DNA of 64,000 nucleotides from DTPU01 sp963827855 (GCA_963827855.1 CAWHBY010000001.1:1198560-1262559); one strand, 5' to 3'. Shown: positions 10,368-21,755, counted from the stretch's first letter. The notes: generated from the letters alone by a model not told the origin. Numbers and translations are program-made.

Positions 10368-11354
10368 ATGAACAAGCCCGCGTCGCTCGGGATGACCTTG
10401 GCAGGTGTGGCGTTGTTGGCCTGTGTCACGACGGCGTGGGCGGACCCGTACATAGGCGAGTACAAGGGCGTCTTTCACGCAGACGCAGTGCAGACGATGG
10501 ACGCGGCTGCCAAGGTCGTGGCAGAGGGCGATGACGTGTACTACCGCATCCTGATCACCGCGACTCCGAAACAGGCCGGTCGGGAGGGCGCAGCCATCGA
10601 GGTGCATGGCCACCGCAATGGATCCACGATCATGATCTCAGACAGGGCGGCTGGCTACCACTGGCAGGGCCAGATCCAGAACGGCCACCTCACCCTCCAG
10701 TCAGAGTACGGCCAGAACCTCGAACTGGACCGCTTCGTCCGCAAGTCGCCCAACGAGGCGATGGTGCCGCCTGCCGGCGCAGTGGTCCTTCTGGCCTTCA
10801 AGGAGGGCACGGCCCCCAGCCTCAGTGCCTGGACCAACCAGGAGTGGAAGGCCTTGGCCAGCGGCTCCATGCAGGTCAACAAGGGCGAGACCCGGACGAA
10901 GGATCGCTTCGGCGACATCAAGCACCTGCACGTCGAGTTTTGGCTGCCCCTGGAGCCGGCCGAGCGGGGCCAGGGCCGCGCCAACAGCGGCCTGTTCCTC
11001 GACGACCTCTATGAAGTCCAGATCCTGGACTCCTTTGGCCTGGTCGAGACCTCGGGCGACTGCGGCAGTCTCTACAGCGTCAAGCGGCCGGACGTGAACG
11101 CCTCGCTGCCGCCCGAGACCTGGCAGAGCTATGACATCGAGTTCCGGTCGCCGCGTCTGAACGCGGACCGCTCCGTGGCTGAGGGCGCCCGCATCACCGT
11201 GGTCCTCAACGGCGTCAAGATCCACGACAACGTGGAGATCCCGAATCCGACCGCGGACCCGAAGGCGGTTCCGTCAGCCACAGGTCCCATCCAGCTCCAG
11301 GACCACGGCCACCCCATCCAGTTCCGAAACATCTGGCTCGTCAAGGGTGAGTGA
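10368..11354 (+). CDS. secreted DUF1080 (3-keto-disaccharide hydrolase) family protein
   Basis: 328 residues with a signal peptide (cleavage near 'TAWADPYIG') and a good ribosome binding site (AAGGAG, 8 bases before the ATG). The C-terminal half is the concanavalin-like DUF1080 domain: 'FGDIKHLHVEFWLPLEP', 'NSGLFLDDLYEVQILDSFG', 'PIQLQDHGHPIQFRNIWL'. The last of these is the hallmark end of the family. Members act on 3-keto-glucosides or are uncharacterised extracytoplasmic proteins, and they are numerous in Planctomycetota. The N-terminal third is a separate small beta domain. Another gene with two such domains lies at 38200-40786. Confidence 0.85.
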   Translation: MNKPASLGMTLAGVALLACVTTAWADPYIGEYKGVFHADAVQTMDAAAKVVAEGDDVYYRILITATPKQAGREGAAIEVHGHRNGSTIMISDRAAGYHWQGQIQNGHLTLQSEYGQNLELDRFVRKSPNEAMVPPAGAVVLLAFKEGTAPSLSAWTNQEWKALASGSMQVNKGETRTKDRFGDIKHLHVEFWLPLEPAERGQGRANSGLFLDDLYEVQILDSFGLVETSGDCGSLYSVKRPDVNASLPPETWQSYDIEFRSPRLNADRSVAEGARITVVLNGVKIHDNVEIPNPTADPKAVPSATGPIQLQDHGHPIQFRNIWLVKGE

Positions 11355-11387
11355 TCAGGGTGTCCCAAGATGAAGGAGAAATCGTCC

Positions 11388-13795
11388 ATGCCCACAAGAC
11401 TCTGTCTCTTACTTGTTCTCCTGTGCCTTCCGGTTGAGGCGTGGGGTGCCACGCCTCAACTGCCCGGGATCGGTCCGGCGATGCAGGCCGCCATCGACAG
11501 CCATGAGATCGCCGGCGCGGTGACCGTGGTCGTCACGAAAGACAAGGTCCTGCATCTCCAGGCCGAGCGGGCTGGCCGACGTCGCGGCAGCAAAGCCGAT
11601 GCAGCCCGACTCGCTGTTCTGGATCGCCTCGATGACCAAGCCCGTCACGGCCGCGGCAGTCCTGATGCTTCAGGATGAGGGCAAGCTCAACGTTGCCGAT
11701 CCGGTGGCCAAGTATATCCCGGCCTTTGCCGATCTGAAGACGCCCTCGGGCAAGCCCGCCAACCTGACGATCAGCCCAGATCCTCACGCACACCTCCGGC
11801 CTGGGCGAAGCGCCCGCCGCAGGGGCCCGCAACGCGCAGACGCTCTCCGACCTCGATCCCGCTCTGGCTGGCCGCGCCCATGCAGTATGAGCCCGGCGCC
11901 AAATGGCAATACACGCAATCGGGCATCAACGTGGCCGCACGCATCGTCGAGGTGGTCAGCGGCCTGTCCTTCGATGCGTTCGTGCAGCAGCGGATCTTTG
12001 ATCCGCTGGGCATGAAGAACACGACGTTCTACCCCGCGGCACGGATCCGTCGTCACCGCCTATGCGAAGAATCAGACCACGGGCAGCTCGACCCCGCGCC
12101 TCCGCGTGCCGACTTGGCGTGCGCGAGCCGTCCGCCGCTGGGCAATGGCGGCCTCTACTCCACCGGCCCCGACTACGCCCGGTTCTGCCAGATGCTGCTC
12201 GGCGGCGGCGTGCTCGAGGGCAAGCGCTATCTCAGCGCCGAGTCGCGATGGAACTGCTCACCACCGTCCAGACCGGCGATCCTGCCCTGCGGTTTCTTCC
12301 AGTCGGCCGAGTTCGGCAACCACGGCGCCAACTACGGCTGGGGCATCGGCACGTGCATTCTGCGCACGCCGCACGAGGGCGTCGCCGCCATGCTCTCGCC
12401 CGGCACCTTCGGCCACGGCGGCGCCTGGGGCACGCAGGCCTGGATCGATCCCGTCCGCGGCGTGGCCTACGTCCTCATGGTGCAGCGATCGAATTTCCCG
12501 AACAGCGATGCCAGCGACGTCCGCCGGGCCTTCCAGCAGGCGGCCGCCGATGCCCTGGCCAAGCTGACGGACAGCACTGGGACGCCGGCGCAGAGCAAGC
12601 ACTCGCCGACCACAAAGTACCCGTCCTACAACGGCCTGATCATGGCCGGGTATCAGGGTTGGTTCCGGGTCGGGCGCGACGGCCAGATGTATCCCGACGA
12701 ATCGCGAATCCGCATCGACATGTGGCCCGATGTCAGCGAATACGAGAAGACCTATCCGACCGGCCTGAAGCTGGCCGATGGCAGCACGGCCCGGTTCTTC
12801 AATTCCGCCGACAAGAGCACCGTCGATCTTCACTTCAAGTGGATGAAGGACTATGGGCTGGACGGCGTCTTCATGCAGCGGTTCTTCGGCGCCACCCGGC
12901 CCAATGCCCGGAACGGCCCCGAGGTCGACGTCCTGCGATTCGCCTTCCAGGCCGCCTCAGAGAACGAGCGGGCGATCGCGGTGATGTACGATCTGTCGGG
13001 CCTCCGCAGACTCGGGCGAGGACTGCATGCGGATCGCCGACGACTGGAAGTTCCTGGTGGACACCTTGAAGGTGACCGATCAGCCGGGCGCCAAGACCTA
13101 CCTGCACCATCGCGGCAGGCCGCTGGTGGTCATCTGGGGAGTGGGCTTCCCGGATCGCGGCTACGACATCAAGAACATCGCGTCTGGACAAGCTGATCGA
13201 TTTCCTCCACAACGACCCCGAGTACGGCGGCTGCTCCGTCATGCTCGGCGTTCCCACCTTCTGGCGCGATCTGAACGCCGACTGCCGGCCCGAGCCCTAC
13301 CTGCACGAGCTGATCAAGAAGGCCGACCTGGTCATGCCCTGGACGGTCCAGCGGTTCAGCCCGTTGCTGCACAACGACATGTGGCGCTACCGTGACGTGA
13401 TCAAGGCCGACATGAAGTGGTGCAAGGAGAACGGCGTGGACTACGTGCCCTGCGTCTACCCGGGCTTCAGTTGGCACAACCTCAGCCGCTTTGAGTTCCC
13501 CGATGACGTCAAGCCGGTCGGGTCGATCCCGCGGCAGGGCGGCCGCTTCTACTGGCAGCTCATCTCCACGGCCATCGGCGCCGGCGCCGACAAGCTCTAC
13601 GTGGCCATGTTCGACGAGGTCAACGAAGGCACGGCGATCTTCAAGTGCACGGATCATCCGCCCGTGAGCAACGTGGCCCAGTTCATCGACATGGATGGCA
13701 AACCCTCGGATCACTACCTGTGGCTCACCGGCGAGGCCGGCAAGATGCTCCGGAAGGAACGGCCGTTCAGCGCGAAGATGCCCAGACGGGAATAA
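11388..13795 (+). pseudogene. class C beta-lactamase-like serine hydrolase fused to a GH71/99-like domain, broken by many frameshifts
   Basis: ATG 11388 (AAGGAG 9 bases upstream) starts a signal peptide and a serine-hydrolase domain. The SxxK motif is visible in 'FWIASMTKPVTAAAV' and the tyrosine motif in 'KWQYTQSGINVAARIV'; the third motif region lies near 'GTFGHGGAWGTQAW'. From about 12600, in the same frame, a second domain begins 'YNGLIMAGYQGWFRVGRDG'. It continues 'DYGLDGVFMQRFFG' and 'MFDEVNEGTAIFK', like GH71/99-type endo-alpha-mannosidase or xylosidase proteins. The frame must be changed near 11568, 11777, 11855, 12030-12120, 12245-12290, 13000 and 13190. Most shifts fit one extra base. 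The two domains join in an unbroken stretch, so the fusion itself looks real. Enzyme family is clear; substrate and antibiotic relevance are not supported. Confidence 0.7.
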
Positions 13796-13819
13796 CCCCT
13801 ATTCTATGAGGTGCAGACT

Positions 13820-16078
13820 ATGTTGAATCACTCATCGAGAACCATCGCAGCCTCCGGCGTTGTCGTACTTCTGGCCACTCTTGCCTGTCTCGCGGCCAGG
13901 CCCGTGGACTACGCGAAGCCCATGATCGGCACCGACGAGCACGGGCACGTGTATCCAGGGGCTACGGTCCCGTTTGGCATGATGCAATTGTCGCCCGACA
14001 CGCGAGACGAGACTTGGGATGGGTGTTCGGGGTATCACTACTCCGACTCCAGCATCATGGGCTTCTCCCACAACCACCTCACCGGCACGGGCTGCGCAGA
14101 CCTGGGCAACGTGCTCCTGATGCCCACGGTCGGGCCGCTGAAGCTGGTGGCCGGCAAGAAGCCGGGAGAAGGCTATCGTTCCAGTTTCTCGCACAGCCAG
14201 GAAGAGGCCAGGCCCGGCTACTACCGCGTGATGCTCACGGACTACAACGTCAACGTCGAGCTGACGGCGACCTTGCGGGCCGGCCTGCACCGCTACACGT
14301 TCCCGCAGACCAACGAAGGCCACGTGGTGCTGGACCTGTGGCACGGCGTGGGCAACCGGCCGACCGATTCGCAGATCACGCTGGCGGACGACCACACGGT
14401 CACCGGCTATCGCCGTAGCGACGGCTGGGGCGGTGACAAGATCTACTACTTCGTGATCGAGTTCTCCAGACCGTTCGCCGGGGCAGGGCTGGTGTCGGAC
14501 CACAAGCCCGTGGACGGGAAGGAGGCCACCGGCAAGAACCTCCAGGCCCACCTGGACTTCAAGACCCGGGCGGATGAGAAGATCCTCGCCCGAGTGGCGC
14601 TGTCCACGGTCAGCGTGCAGGGAGCCCGCAAGAACCTTGAGGCCGAGATCCGCAATTGGGACTTCGATGCCGTCGCGACTGCGGCCCGTGCCGCATGGGA
14701 CAAGGCCCTGAGCCGTGGCCGACGTCGAGACGCCGGATGAGGCCCTCAAGGAGACGTTCTACACGGCCCTCTATCACAGCCATCTGGCCCCCACGATCCT
14801 CAATGACGTGGACGGCCAGTTCCGCGGCCCGGACGGCAAGGTTCACGAGGCCAAGGGCTACGACTTCTACAGCGAGCTGTCTCTGTGGGACACGTTCCGG
14901 GCGGAGAATCCGCTGCTCGACTCTCGTGCAGCCCCAGCGGGTCAATGACCTGGTCACCACCATGCTCGCGCACTTCAAGATCTTCGGCAAGGGGACCTTG
15001 CCGGTCTGGACCGAATCCGGCAAGGAGAACTGGTGCATGATCGGCAATCACGCCATCCCAGTCATCCTGGACGCCTACAACAAGGGCTTCCGCAAGTGGG
15101 ATGCAGCGGAGGCCCTGTCGGACATGGTCTCCTCGACCAGCCAGGACCGCGAGCAGCAGGATCAATACCGTTCGCTGGGTTACGTGGCGCAGGAAGGCAA
15201 GAATCAGAGCACCTCCAAGACGCTGGAATACGCCTACGATGACGCGTGCATCGCCCGCTTCGCCAAGGCCCTGGGCAAGCCCGACGTCGCTGCCGTCTAC
15301 GAGAAGCGGTCCGGGAACTGGCTGAACGTCTTCGATCCTGCCACGGGTTTCATGCGGGGCAAGCTGAAGAACGGCCAGTGGGTCATGCCCTTCGATCCCA
15401 AGCGGATCGAGTTCGAGGCCTTCACGGAGGCCAATGCGTGGCAGTACACCTTCTTCGTCCCTCACGATGTCCCCGGCCTGATCGAGAAGCTCGGCGGTGA
15501 TGAGAAGTTCGTCGCCAAGCTGGATGAGATGTTCGACACCCAGGAGAAGATTCCCAATGAGTTGGTCGACGTCACCGGCGTGATGGGCATGTACGCCCAT
15601 GGCAACGAGCCCTGCCACCACGTGGCCTATCTCTACAACTACGCAGGCCAGGCCTGGAAGACCCAGGCCCGCACCCGCAAGGTTGCCACTGCCCTGTACA
15701 ACAACACCAACGGCGGTATCTGCGGCAACGACGACTGCGGCCAGACCTCTGCCTGGTACGTCTTCACAGCCCTGGGCTTCTACCCGGTGGACCCGGCCAG
15801 CAACGTCTATGTTATCGCCAGTCCATTGGTGGACAGGATTACCCTCAACCTCGACCCCCAGTTCTACAAGGGCGGAAAGTTCACCGTCGTGGCAAAAGAC
15901 AATTCAGTCAAGAACGTCTACATCCAGTCTGCGACGCTCAATGGCACAGCCCTACACACGCAGTTGGATCACGCATGAGCAGATCGCCGGCGGCGGCACG
16001 CTGGTCCTTCAGATGGGTCCGACGCCCAACAAGACGTGGGGCGCTGCAAAGGCCGATCGGCCTGGGCAGGGGAGCTGA
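13820..16078 (+). CDS. GH92 alpha-1,2-mannosidase, secreted (three frameshifts)
   Basis: ATG 13820 starts a signal peptide followed by the GH92 opening 'DYAKPMIGTDEHGHVYPG' and 'GFSHNHLTGTGCADLG'. Later signatures are all present: 'YSELSLWDTFRAENPLL', 'GNEPCHHVAYLYNYAG' (catalytic-acid region), and 'GGICGNDDCGQTSAWYVF', the calcium and general-base region. The family end is 'GGTLVLQMGPTPNKTWG'. The frame shifts near 14720, 14927 and 15965, each time consistent with one inserted base, so the protein is split into four frames although nothing of the domain is lost. GH92 enzymes remove alpha-linked mannose from glycans using calcium, usually in the periplasm or on the surface. An intact enzyme is likely if the shifts are sequencing errors. 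Confidence 0.85.
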
Positions 16079-16082
16079 TTCA

Positions 16083-16117
16083 GAACACAGAACACAGGAG
16101 TCAGGAGATAGGAGCAA
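16083..16117. repeat. period-7 repeat
   Basis: Units of seven bases: AGAACAC, AGAACAC, AGGAGTC, AGGAGAT, then AGGAGCA. It runs directly into the start of the CBS-domain gene and supplies its AGGAG ribosome binding site. Confidence 0.6.
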
Positions 16118-16820
16118 ATGGACGGCGACTTGGTGGACCGGTTCCTGGTGGCCTTCAATCAGATCCAGCAGTGCTGCCGTGACCAGACCGGCGCGACCGA
16201 GACGACATCGTTCGTCCAGGTGGTTGGCGACTTTCTGCATCGCCACCCCAGGCGGGTCGACATGGACCTGCTGCGGAGCCTCGCGGAGATCCGGAACGTC
16301 CTGGTCCATCAGAAGACCCGGCTCCACAGGGACCTGGCCATGCCCACGCCCGAGACGGTGGATCTGATCGAGCGGATCAGGGACCAGTTCACGCGCCCCG
16401 CAAAAGCAGAAGGCCAGTTCCTCAGGACCGTGCAGATCGTGGAGGCGGACGCGAGCGTGTTGGAGGCCATGCGTCTGATTGGCCAGACCGACTACACCCA
16501 GTTTCCTGTATACGAGGGCCGGGAGTTCAGGGGGCTGTTGACGTCCCATGGTATCACCCACTGGCTGGCCCAACTGAACCTGGAAGGCGCGACCTCGCGC
16601 ACTCCTGAAGCAGGCCACGGTCAGGGACGTCCTGACCTTCGAGCAGGAGCGCCTCGACCGCAACTGTAGGATCGTGGCTAGGGACATGCCCGTCGATGAG
16701 ATCGTGGCCTTGTTCCACTCCCATCCCGATCTGGTCGCAGTGCTGATCACCGAGCATGGCAAGAGAAACGAAAAGCCGGTCGGCATGGTCACCACATGGG
16801 ACGTCATCGAGGCGGGCTGA
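16118..16820 (+). CDS. HEPN-like plus two-CBS-domain protein (frameshifted)
   Basis: The first frame encodes an all-helical N-terminus (about residues 1-90) with 'RSLAEIRNVLVHQKTRL', an R-x4-H pattern as in HEPN-like domains. A CBS domain starts 'RTVQIVEADASVLEAM' and contains 'QFPVYEGREFRGLL'. Near 16600 one base too many shifts the frame. The second CBS domain then follows in the new frame (LLKQATVRDVLTF, IVARDMPVDEIVAL, MVTTWDVIEAG) to TGA 16818-16820. CBS pairs bind adenine nucleotides. HEPN domains can be ribonucleases or merely scaffold helices, and this one is not proven catalytic. A cytoplasmic nucleotide-sensing role is inferred. Confidence 0.7.
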
Positions 16821-16825
16821 GGGAA

Positions 16826-16946
16826 AGAACGCAGAAGCCAGAAGACAAAGAAGGAAGAAACGGCGAATGGGCGAAACGGCGAGCTTGCGCACTGCTAGCT
16901 TGTAGGATGGGCTTTAGCCCATGCTGCCTCAAGCTTTAATCCATGG
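16826..16946. repeat. composite intergenic repeat: period-7 and period-8 units plus palindrome
   Basis: It starts with 7-base units (AGAACGC, AGAAGCC, AGAAGAC), continues with GGCGAATGGGCGAAACGGCG (8-base units), and ends in the palindrome at 16907-16922. The same ending recurs at about 40851-40874. Confidence 0.6.
16907..16922. repeat. palindrome ATGGGCTTTAGCCCAT, copy 1
   Basis: Perfect 7-bp stem with a TT loop. The surrounding 24 bases (16901-16924) are identical to 40851-40874. It sits between convergent genes, so it could act as a bidirectional hairpin, but there is no T run. Confidence 0.65.
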
Positions 16947-16955
16947 AGTCGTCCT

Positions 16956-18350
16956 TCAGCAGGCAAGGAGGATGATGACCACGATCAGCAGCAGGGCGGC
17001 TAGGGCCCAGCCTGCCACTGCGGTCCAGAACAGGGGCGTCGTCGACCATGGCCTCTGGTCTGGGGCGGCGGGGGGCTCTTCTGCGTCTCCGTCCTGGTCC
17101 AGGACTGCCAGCTCAGGGCCTGTGGCCAGCCCATGGGCCTGGGGCGGCGGCTGGCCACAGGCCACGGCCTGGAGGTCCTTGATCAGATCCGCAGCCGTGG
17201 CATACCGCTGGTTGCGATCCTTGGCCATGCACAGCTCGATGATCTCGCTGATGCCGTTCGACAGTGCGGGGTTCACGTGGTCTGGCGGCACAAGGGGCTC
17301 TCTGATGTGCTTCTTCAGGATGGTGGCGATCTCCGGGCCCTCGAACGGTACCTTTCCAGTCACCATGTGGTAGAGGGTCGCGCCGAGGCTGTAGAGGTCT
17401 GCCCTGGCGTCGACGTCCTGTCCTGCGCGGATCTGCTCGGGCGAGATGTAGTAGGGCGTGCCGAAGGCCTTGCCCGCCTCTGCCTCTGCCGCCTCGCGAT
17501 CGCTGACTGCCCGGGCCAGTCCCATGTCTGCCAGCTTGGCGATGCCAGTCCTTGGTGATCAGGATGTTCTTGGGCTTGACGTCCCGGTGGATGAGCCCTG
17601 CCCGATGGGCGTGATCCAGGGCCGTGGCAATCTGAAGGCCGATCGCCAGTGCCTCAGCCTCCCCATACGGTCCTTCCTTGACCAGCCGCTCGTGGACCGA
17701 GTGGCCTTCCACGTATTCCATGACGAAGAAGTGCATGTCCGCGTGTCTGCCGACGTCCAGGGCTGCCACGATGTTCGGGTGGTTGAGCTTCGCCGCGGCC
17801 CGGCCCTCTGCATAGAATCGGTCCACAAACTCAGGCATCTGGCTGAACTTCTTGGGCAGGATCTTGACGGCAACCACGCGGTCCAGACTGACCTGCCGGG
17901 CCTTGTACACAATGGCCATCGCGCCTGCCCCAGTCGCCCCAGCAACTGGTAACCGGGGATCTGCCTCGGGGAAGGGACGACCTTGACGATCCGTGCCGCG
18001 GCGGTCAGCCGGCTGCGGAGGATCGCCATGTCCACCGGCTTGACGATGTAGTCGTCTGCCCCGGATTCCAGACCCGCGACCATATCTTCTCGCGCGCCAC
18101 GGCCGGTCAGGATGATCGTGTAGACGAAGGGCAGATTGAGGCTTCGCCGCATGCGGCGGCAGATCTCGACCCCGTCGATCAGGGGCATCTGCCAGTCCAG
18201 AATAGCGACCTGCGGCGCGTGGTTTTCCTGGAGCATCTGCCAGGCCTGTTGGCCATCCTGCGCAGTGACGACCTCGTAGCCCCACTGGCCGATGTTCTGG
18301 CTCAGGAGCGTCCGCCACATCGGATCATCATCAGCCACCAGCACCTTCAT
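16956..18350 (-). CDS. response-regulator receiver fused to a membrane-anchored Ser/Thr protein kinase (two frameshifts)
   Basis: The start at ATG 18350 gives 'MKVLVADDDPMWRTLL', a receiver domain with its phosphoacceptor Asp in 'VAILDWQMPLIDG' and the conserved Lys in 'DDYIVKPVD'. A Hanks-type kinase follows directly: glycine loop (LGRLG then AGAMAIVYKAR after a one-base deletion near 17935), 'RVVAVKILPKK', the catalytic loop 'HRDVKPKNILI', then after an extra base near 17545 'KLADMGLARAV' (DMG in place of DFG), and 'GTPYYISPEQIRAG'. It ends in one transmembrane helix (TAVAGWALAALLLIVVIILL). It lies 21 bases downstream of the hybrid histidine kinase, so the pair is likely one operon. The kinase may be switched by phosphorylation of its own receiver; this is inference. 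Confidence 0.8.
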
Positions 18351-18371
18351 ACACACCCTCGATTCAGCCGA

Positions 18372-21300
18372 TCATCGCCGACCTTGTCTATCCGAATCCT
18401 TTGGAGGGGAATCCGCCGAAGGCCTTCCCAGGGCCGCCAACTGCCGCATGAGCCGGTCCATCTCCTTGGCGAGCACAGGCCACGCCGCCTCAGCGCCGGC
18501 CAGGTCGCCCTCGTGCGCCAGGGTCTCGATCCGCATCGCCGCCGCTGCACATCGCTTGGCCCCAAAGATCTGGACGGATCCTCTGAGCGTATGCGCGGCC
18601 CGGTCCAGCTCTGCAAGGGCCTTGTCTGCAATGGCCTGCCGAATCCTCTCCATGAGCCTGGGACCCTCGACGCTGAACAGGTCGAGCAGTACGTCGAGGG
18701 TCTTGTCGCTTCCTCCGGCCCGTTTGAGGACCGTATCCCGGTCGAGTGTCTCTTCTTCGGAGGCCTCTGCCGCAGCCTTCGCCAGGCCATGGGCCCCGGC
18801 TGCCACCTCCACGGCTGAATACAGCTCCTCTGCGCGGATTGGCTTGGCGATGTATCCATCCATCCCTGCGGCCAGACACCGCTGGCGGTCTCCCTTCATG
18901 GCGTACGCCGTCATCGCAATGATCGGCATGTGACCGCCGGATGCCTGTTCCCTCTGACGAATGCAGGCCGTGGCCTGGAATCCGTCCATCTCGGGCATCT
19001 GTATGTCCATGAGGACCACATCAAAGGAGCCTCGGTCCAGGGCCGCCACTGCCTCCTGGCCGTTGTAGGCCACAGTGACGCGGTGTCCCCGCTGTTCCAG
19101 CAGATCGACCGCGACCCTCTGATTGACCAGGCCGTCTTCAGCCAGCAGGATACGGAGCGGCGCCACCTGATCGCGCCTGTCGTGCTGAACAGGGACTTCG
19201 GTCTCTTTGTCGGAGGGGGCCACTCCGAGTACATCGCCTATGGAGTCCAGCAGCTCCGAGTGCTTCACGGGCTTGATGAGGCAGTGGTCGATCCCCAGGC
19301 TCCGACACTGGACGACGTCCTCGGGATCACCGGCAGAGGACAGCATGATGAGGGGGATCCGGCCCAGGTCCTGCGAGTTCCGTATCCTGCAGGCGAGTTC
19401 GAACCCGTCCATCGCGGGCATCATGCCATCCAGCAGCGCGAGCCCGTAGGGCTCGCCCTCGGCCGACGCCCTGGCCAATTCGGCCATGGCTGCAAGGCCG
19501 CTGTCCACGGCCGTGGGCCTCATCCGCCAACTGGCCAGCATTTCCGAGAGGATCAGGCGGTTGGTCTCGTTGTCATCCACGATCAAGACCCGCATCCCTT
19601 GCAGCGTCTCCAGCCTCGCCGTGGGTGGGCCCAACCCTGCCTCTTGGAGGGAGAAGACGGCCGTGAAATGGAACGTGCTGCCTCTGCCAACCTCGCTGGC
19701 CAGCCAGAGGCGGCCACCCATGAGCGTCACGAGACGCGACGAGATGGCCAGCCCCAGGCCTGTGCCTCCGTACCTGCGGGACATGGAGCTGTCGGCCTGG
19801 CGGAAGGCCTCGAAGACGAGTCCCTGTTTCTCCACGGGGATGCCGGGCCCTGTGTCGCTGACCGAGAAGAGCAGACGTACGCTGTGGTCGCTGGCGCCAT
19901 CGGCCTTCACGGACACCACGATCTCACCCTGCTGCGTGAACTTGATCGCATTGCCCACCAGATTCACGATCACCTGACAGAGGCGGCCGGGATCTCCAAC
20001 CAGGTCGTCTGGCACGGTCGAAGGAATGTGGACGCTCAGCTCCAGGTCCTTCTCAGAGGCCCTTCCTGCCAGGCTGTGCAGGGTGTCGCCGAGGGTGTCC
20101 CGAAGGGAGAAGCTGGTCGATTCGAGCTCCAATCTGCCCGCCTCGATCCTGGAGAAGTCCAGGATGTCGTTCAGCAGGCGGAGCAGCGTCTCTGCGGACT
20201 GGCTGGCCAGGGTGAGGTATTTCTGCTGGTGGTCCGTGGGCTGGGCCTTGAGCAGCAGATCGATCATGCCGATTACGCCATTCATCGGAGTCCGGATCTC
20301 GTGACTCATGGTGGCCAGGAACTCGCTCTTGGTCCGGCTGGCCACCTCTGCGGCCTCCTTGGCTGCATGCAGCTCCGCCTCGGCCCGCTTGTGGTCGGTG
20401 ATGTCCCGGGAGATGCCGAAGGTGCCGAGGATCTCTCCGGTGGGGCCGCGCAAGGGGATCTTGCTGGTGGAGACCCACGTCACGTGGCCATCCGGCCAGG
20501 TCTCCTTCTCTTCCTTGTCGAGCAGGGGCTGGCCCGATCGCAGGATCTCCTGCTCGTCGGCAAGGGCCTGCTGGCTGTGCTCCTCCGTGAAGAAGTCTGC
20601 GTCGGTCTTGCCCACTGCCTCGCTTGGATCGGAGAGCCCGAACATACGGGCCATGGCCGTGTTGATCCTGATGAAGCGACTCTGGCGATCCTTGAAGTAG
20701 ATGGTGTGGGGCAGGTTGTCCATCAAGACGCTGAGGAGGTATCGCTCGTGTTCCAGGGCTACAGTGCGTTCCTTCACCCGCTGCTCGAGCTGCTCCCTAG
20801 CCTCTGCCAGGGCCTGCTCCGTCTTGCGCCGCTGGAGGAGCCTCCACATGCCCTGCATCAGCAGGGTCAGCTGCCGCACGTCCGATTCGTCGTAGGGTGC
20901 GGCCTTGTTCCCCACGCCGGCCACGACCACGATGCGTTCGCCGTCGAAGACCGGCACGTTCATGTGACGGACCACCTCCACGTGGCCCTCCGGATATCCC
21001 TTCTTGCAGGGATTCGGGGCCGCGTAGTCGTTGGTGATGACCGGCCTTCGCTGCCGCACGGCCTCGCCCCACAGGCCGGTCTCTGCCACCGGATAGACGA
21101 TCGGCTTGTCGATGATCGCGCACTGCTGCCATGGCCGTCTTGGACCAGGAGTGCATGGTGAGCACGGTCTCGTCCTCGTTCATGAAGGCCAGGTAGCCGA
21201 TCTTGCTCTCGGTCAGCCGCACCGCCTCCTCCAGGGCGAAGTCCGTGATCTCCTGCAGGGAGGCTGCGGCCATCTGGCCGAGCTGAAGCAGGGCCTCAAG

Positions 21301-21468
21301 ACGGGATTGTTCCAGGCGCAGGGCGCGTTCGGTACGCTGAACCTCCTGCTCCCGTCCACTTCCGGATCCAGCGGACGATCCGTCTGCAGCGAGCTGCCCT
21401 GGCAAGTCGTTGTTGGGTCCCCCGGGACTTGCCGGCAATCGACCTGAATCGGAGTCACTCGGGCTCAT
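18372..21468 (-). CDS. hybrid histidine kinase GAF-PAS-HisKA-HATPase-REC-REC-HPt (one frameshift)
   Basis: ATG 21468 opens a coiled region and a GAF domain (ESKIGYLAFMNEDETVL). The GAF domain is interrupted near 21110 by one extra base and then resumes as 'VAETGLWGEAVRQRRPVI'. Next come a PAS domain (YFKDRQSRFIRINTAMARMF), the histidine box 'FLATMSHEIRTPMNG', and ATPase motifs (VNLVGNAIKFT, DTGPGIP, GGTGLGLAI). Two receivers follow, with acceptors in 'LALLDGMMPAMDG' and 'VVLMDIQMPEMDG', then a C-terminal HPt with 'DRAAHTLRGSVQIFG'. No transmembrane segment was seen, so it is probably a cytoplasmic sensor. The receiver-kinase fusion immediately downstream is a natural partner for the phosphorelay. 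Confidence 0.85.
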
Positions 21469-21675
21469 GACGTGCCCCTGATGTTGAACCGGGCTTTCTC
21501 AAGCGATGCACCTCTCTGCGGTCCCGGCACAGCCATCGCTGGCGATGAAGCCTGGCCAGCAGGCTGTCCGACCTGGACCGATTGTAGCCTGCGGCCCTCA
21601 AGTCCACAATAGCACTTGCCAGCAGAGCCAGGGCAATCGCAAAGTCGGCCTGGCTGGGAAGCGTCTTTGGCTTCA

Positions 21676-21706
21676 TGCCGCGAATAACGCTAATGCACGC
21701 GAATGC
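21676..21706. repeat. period-10 repeat, left arm
   Basis: CGCGAAT units spaced about ten bases apart (CGCGAATAA, CGCTAATGCA, CGCGAATGCT). It is the inverted partner of 21919-21950. Confidence 0.6.
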
Positions 21707-21755
21707 TGGCGCGTGGGCGTAGGTATGGATATGGTCGTGGCATCGCCGCCTGATC

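Noticed and set aside
11388..12600. Antibiotic-resistance beta-lactamase
   Set aside because: The serine-hydrolase domain belongs to the broad class C/esterase fold, is fused to a glycosidase-like domain and lies among carbohydrate genes. Nothing supports resistance.
18930..21161. 743-codon open frame on the + strand opposite the histidine kinase
   Set aside because: It mirrors a well-supported kinase with full domain motifs; the antisense translation shows no domain and reflects GC-rich codon bias.
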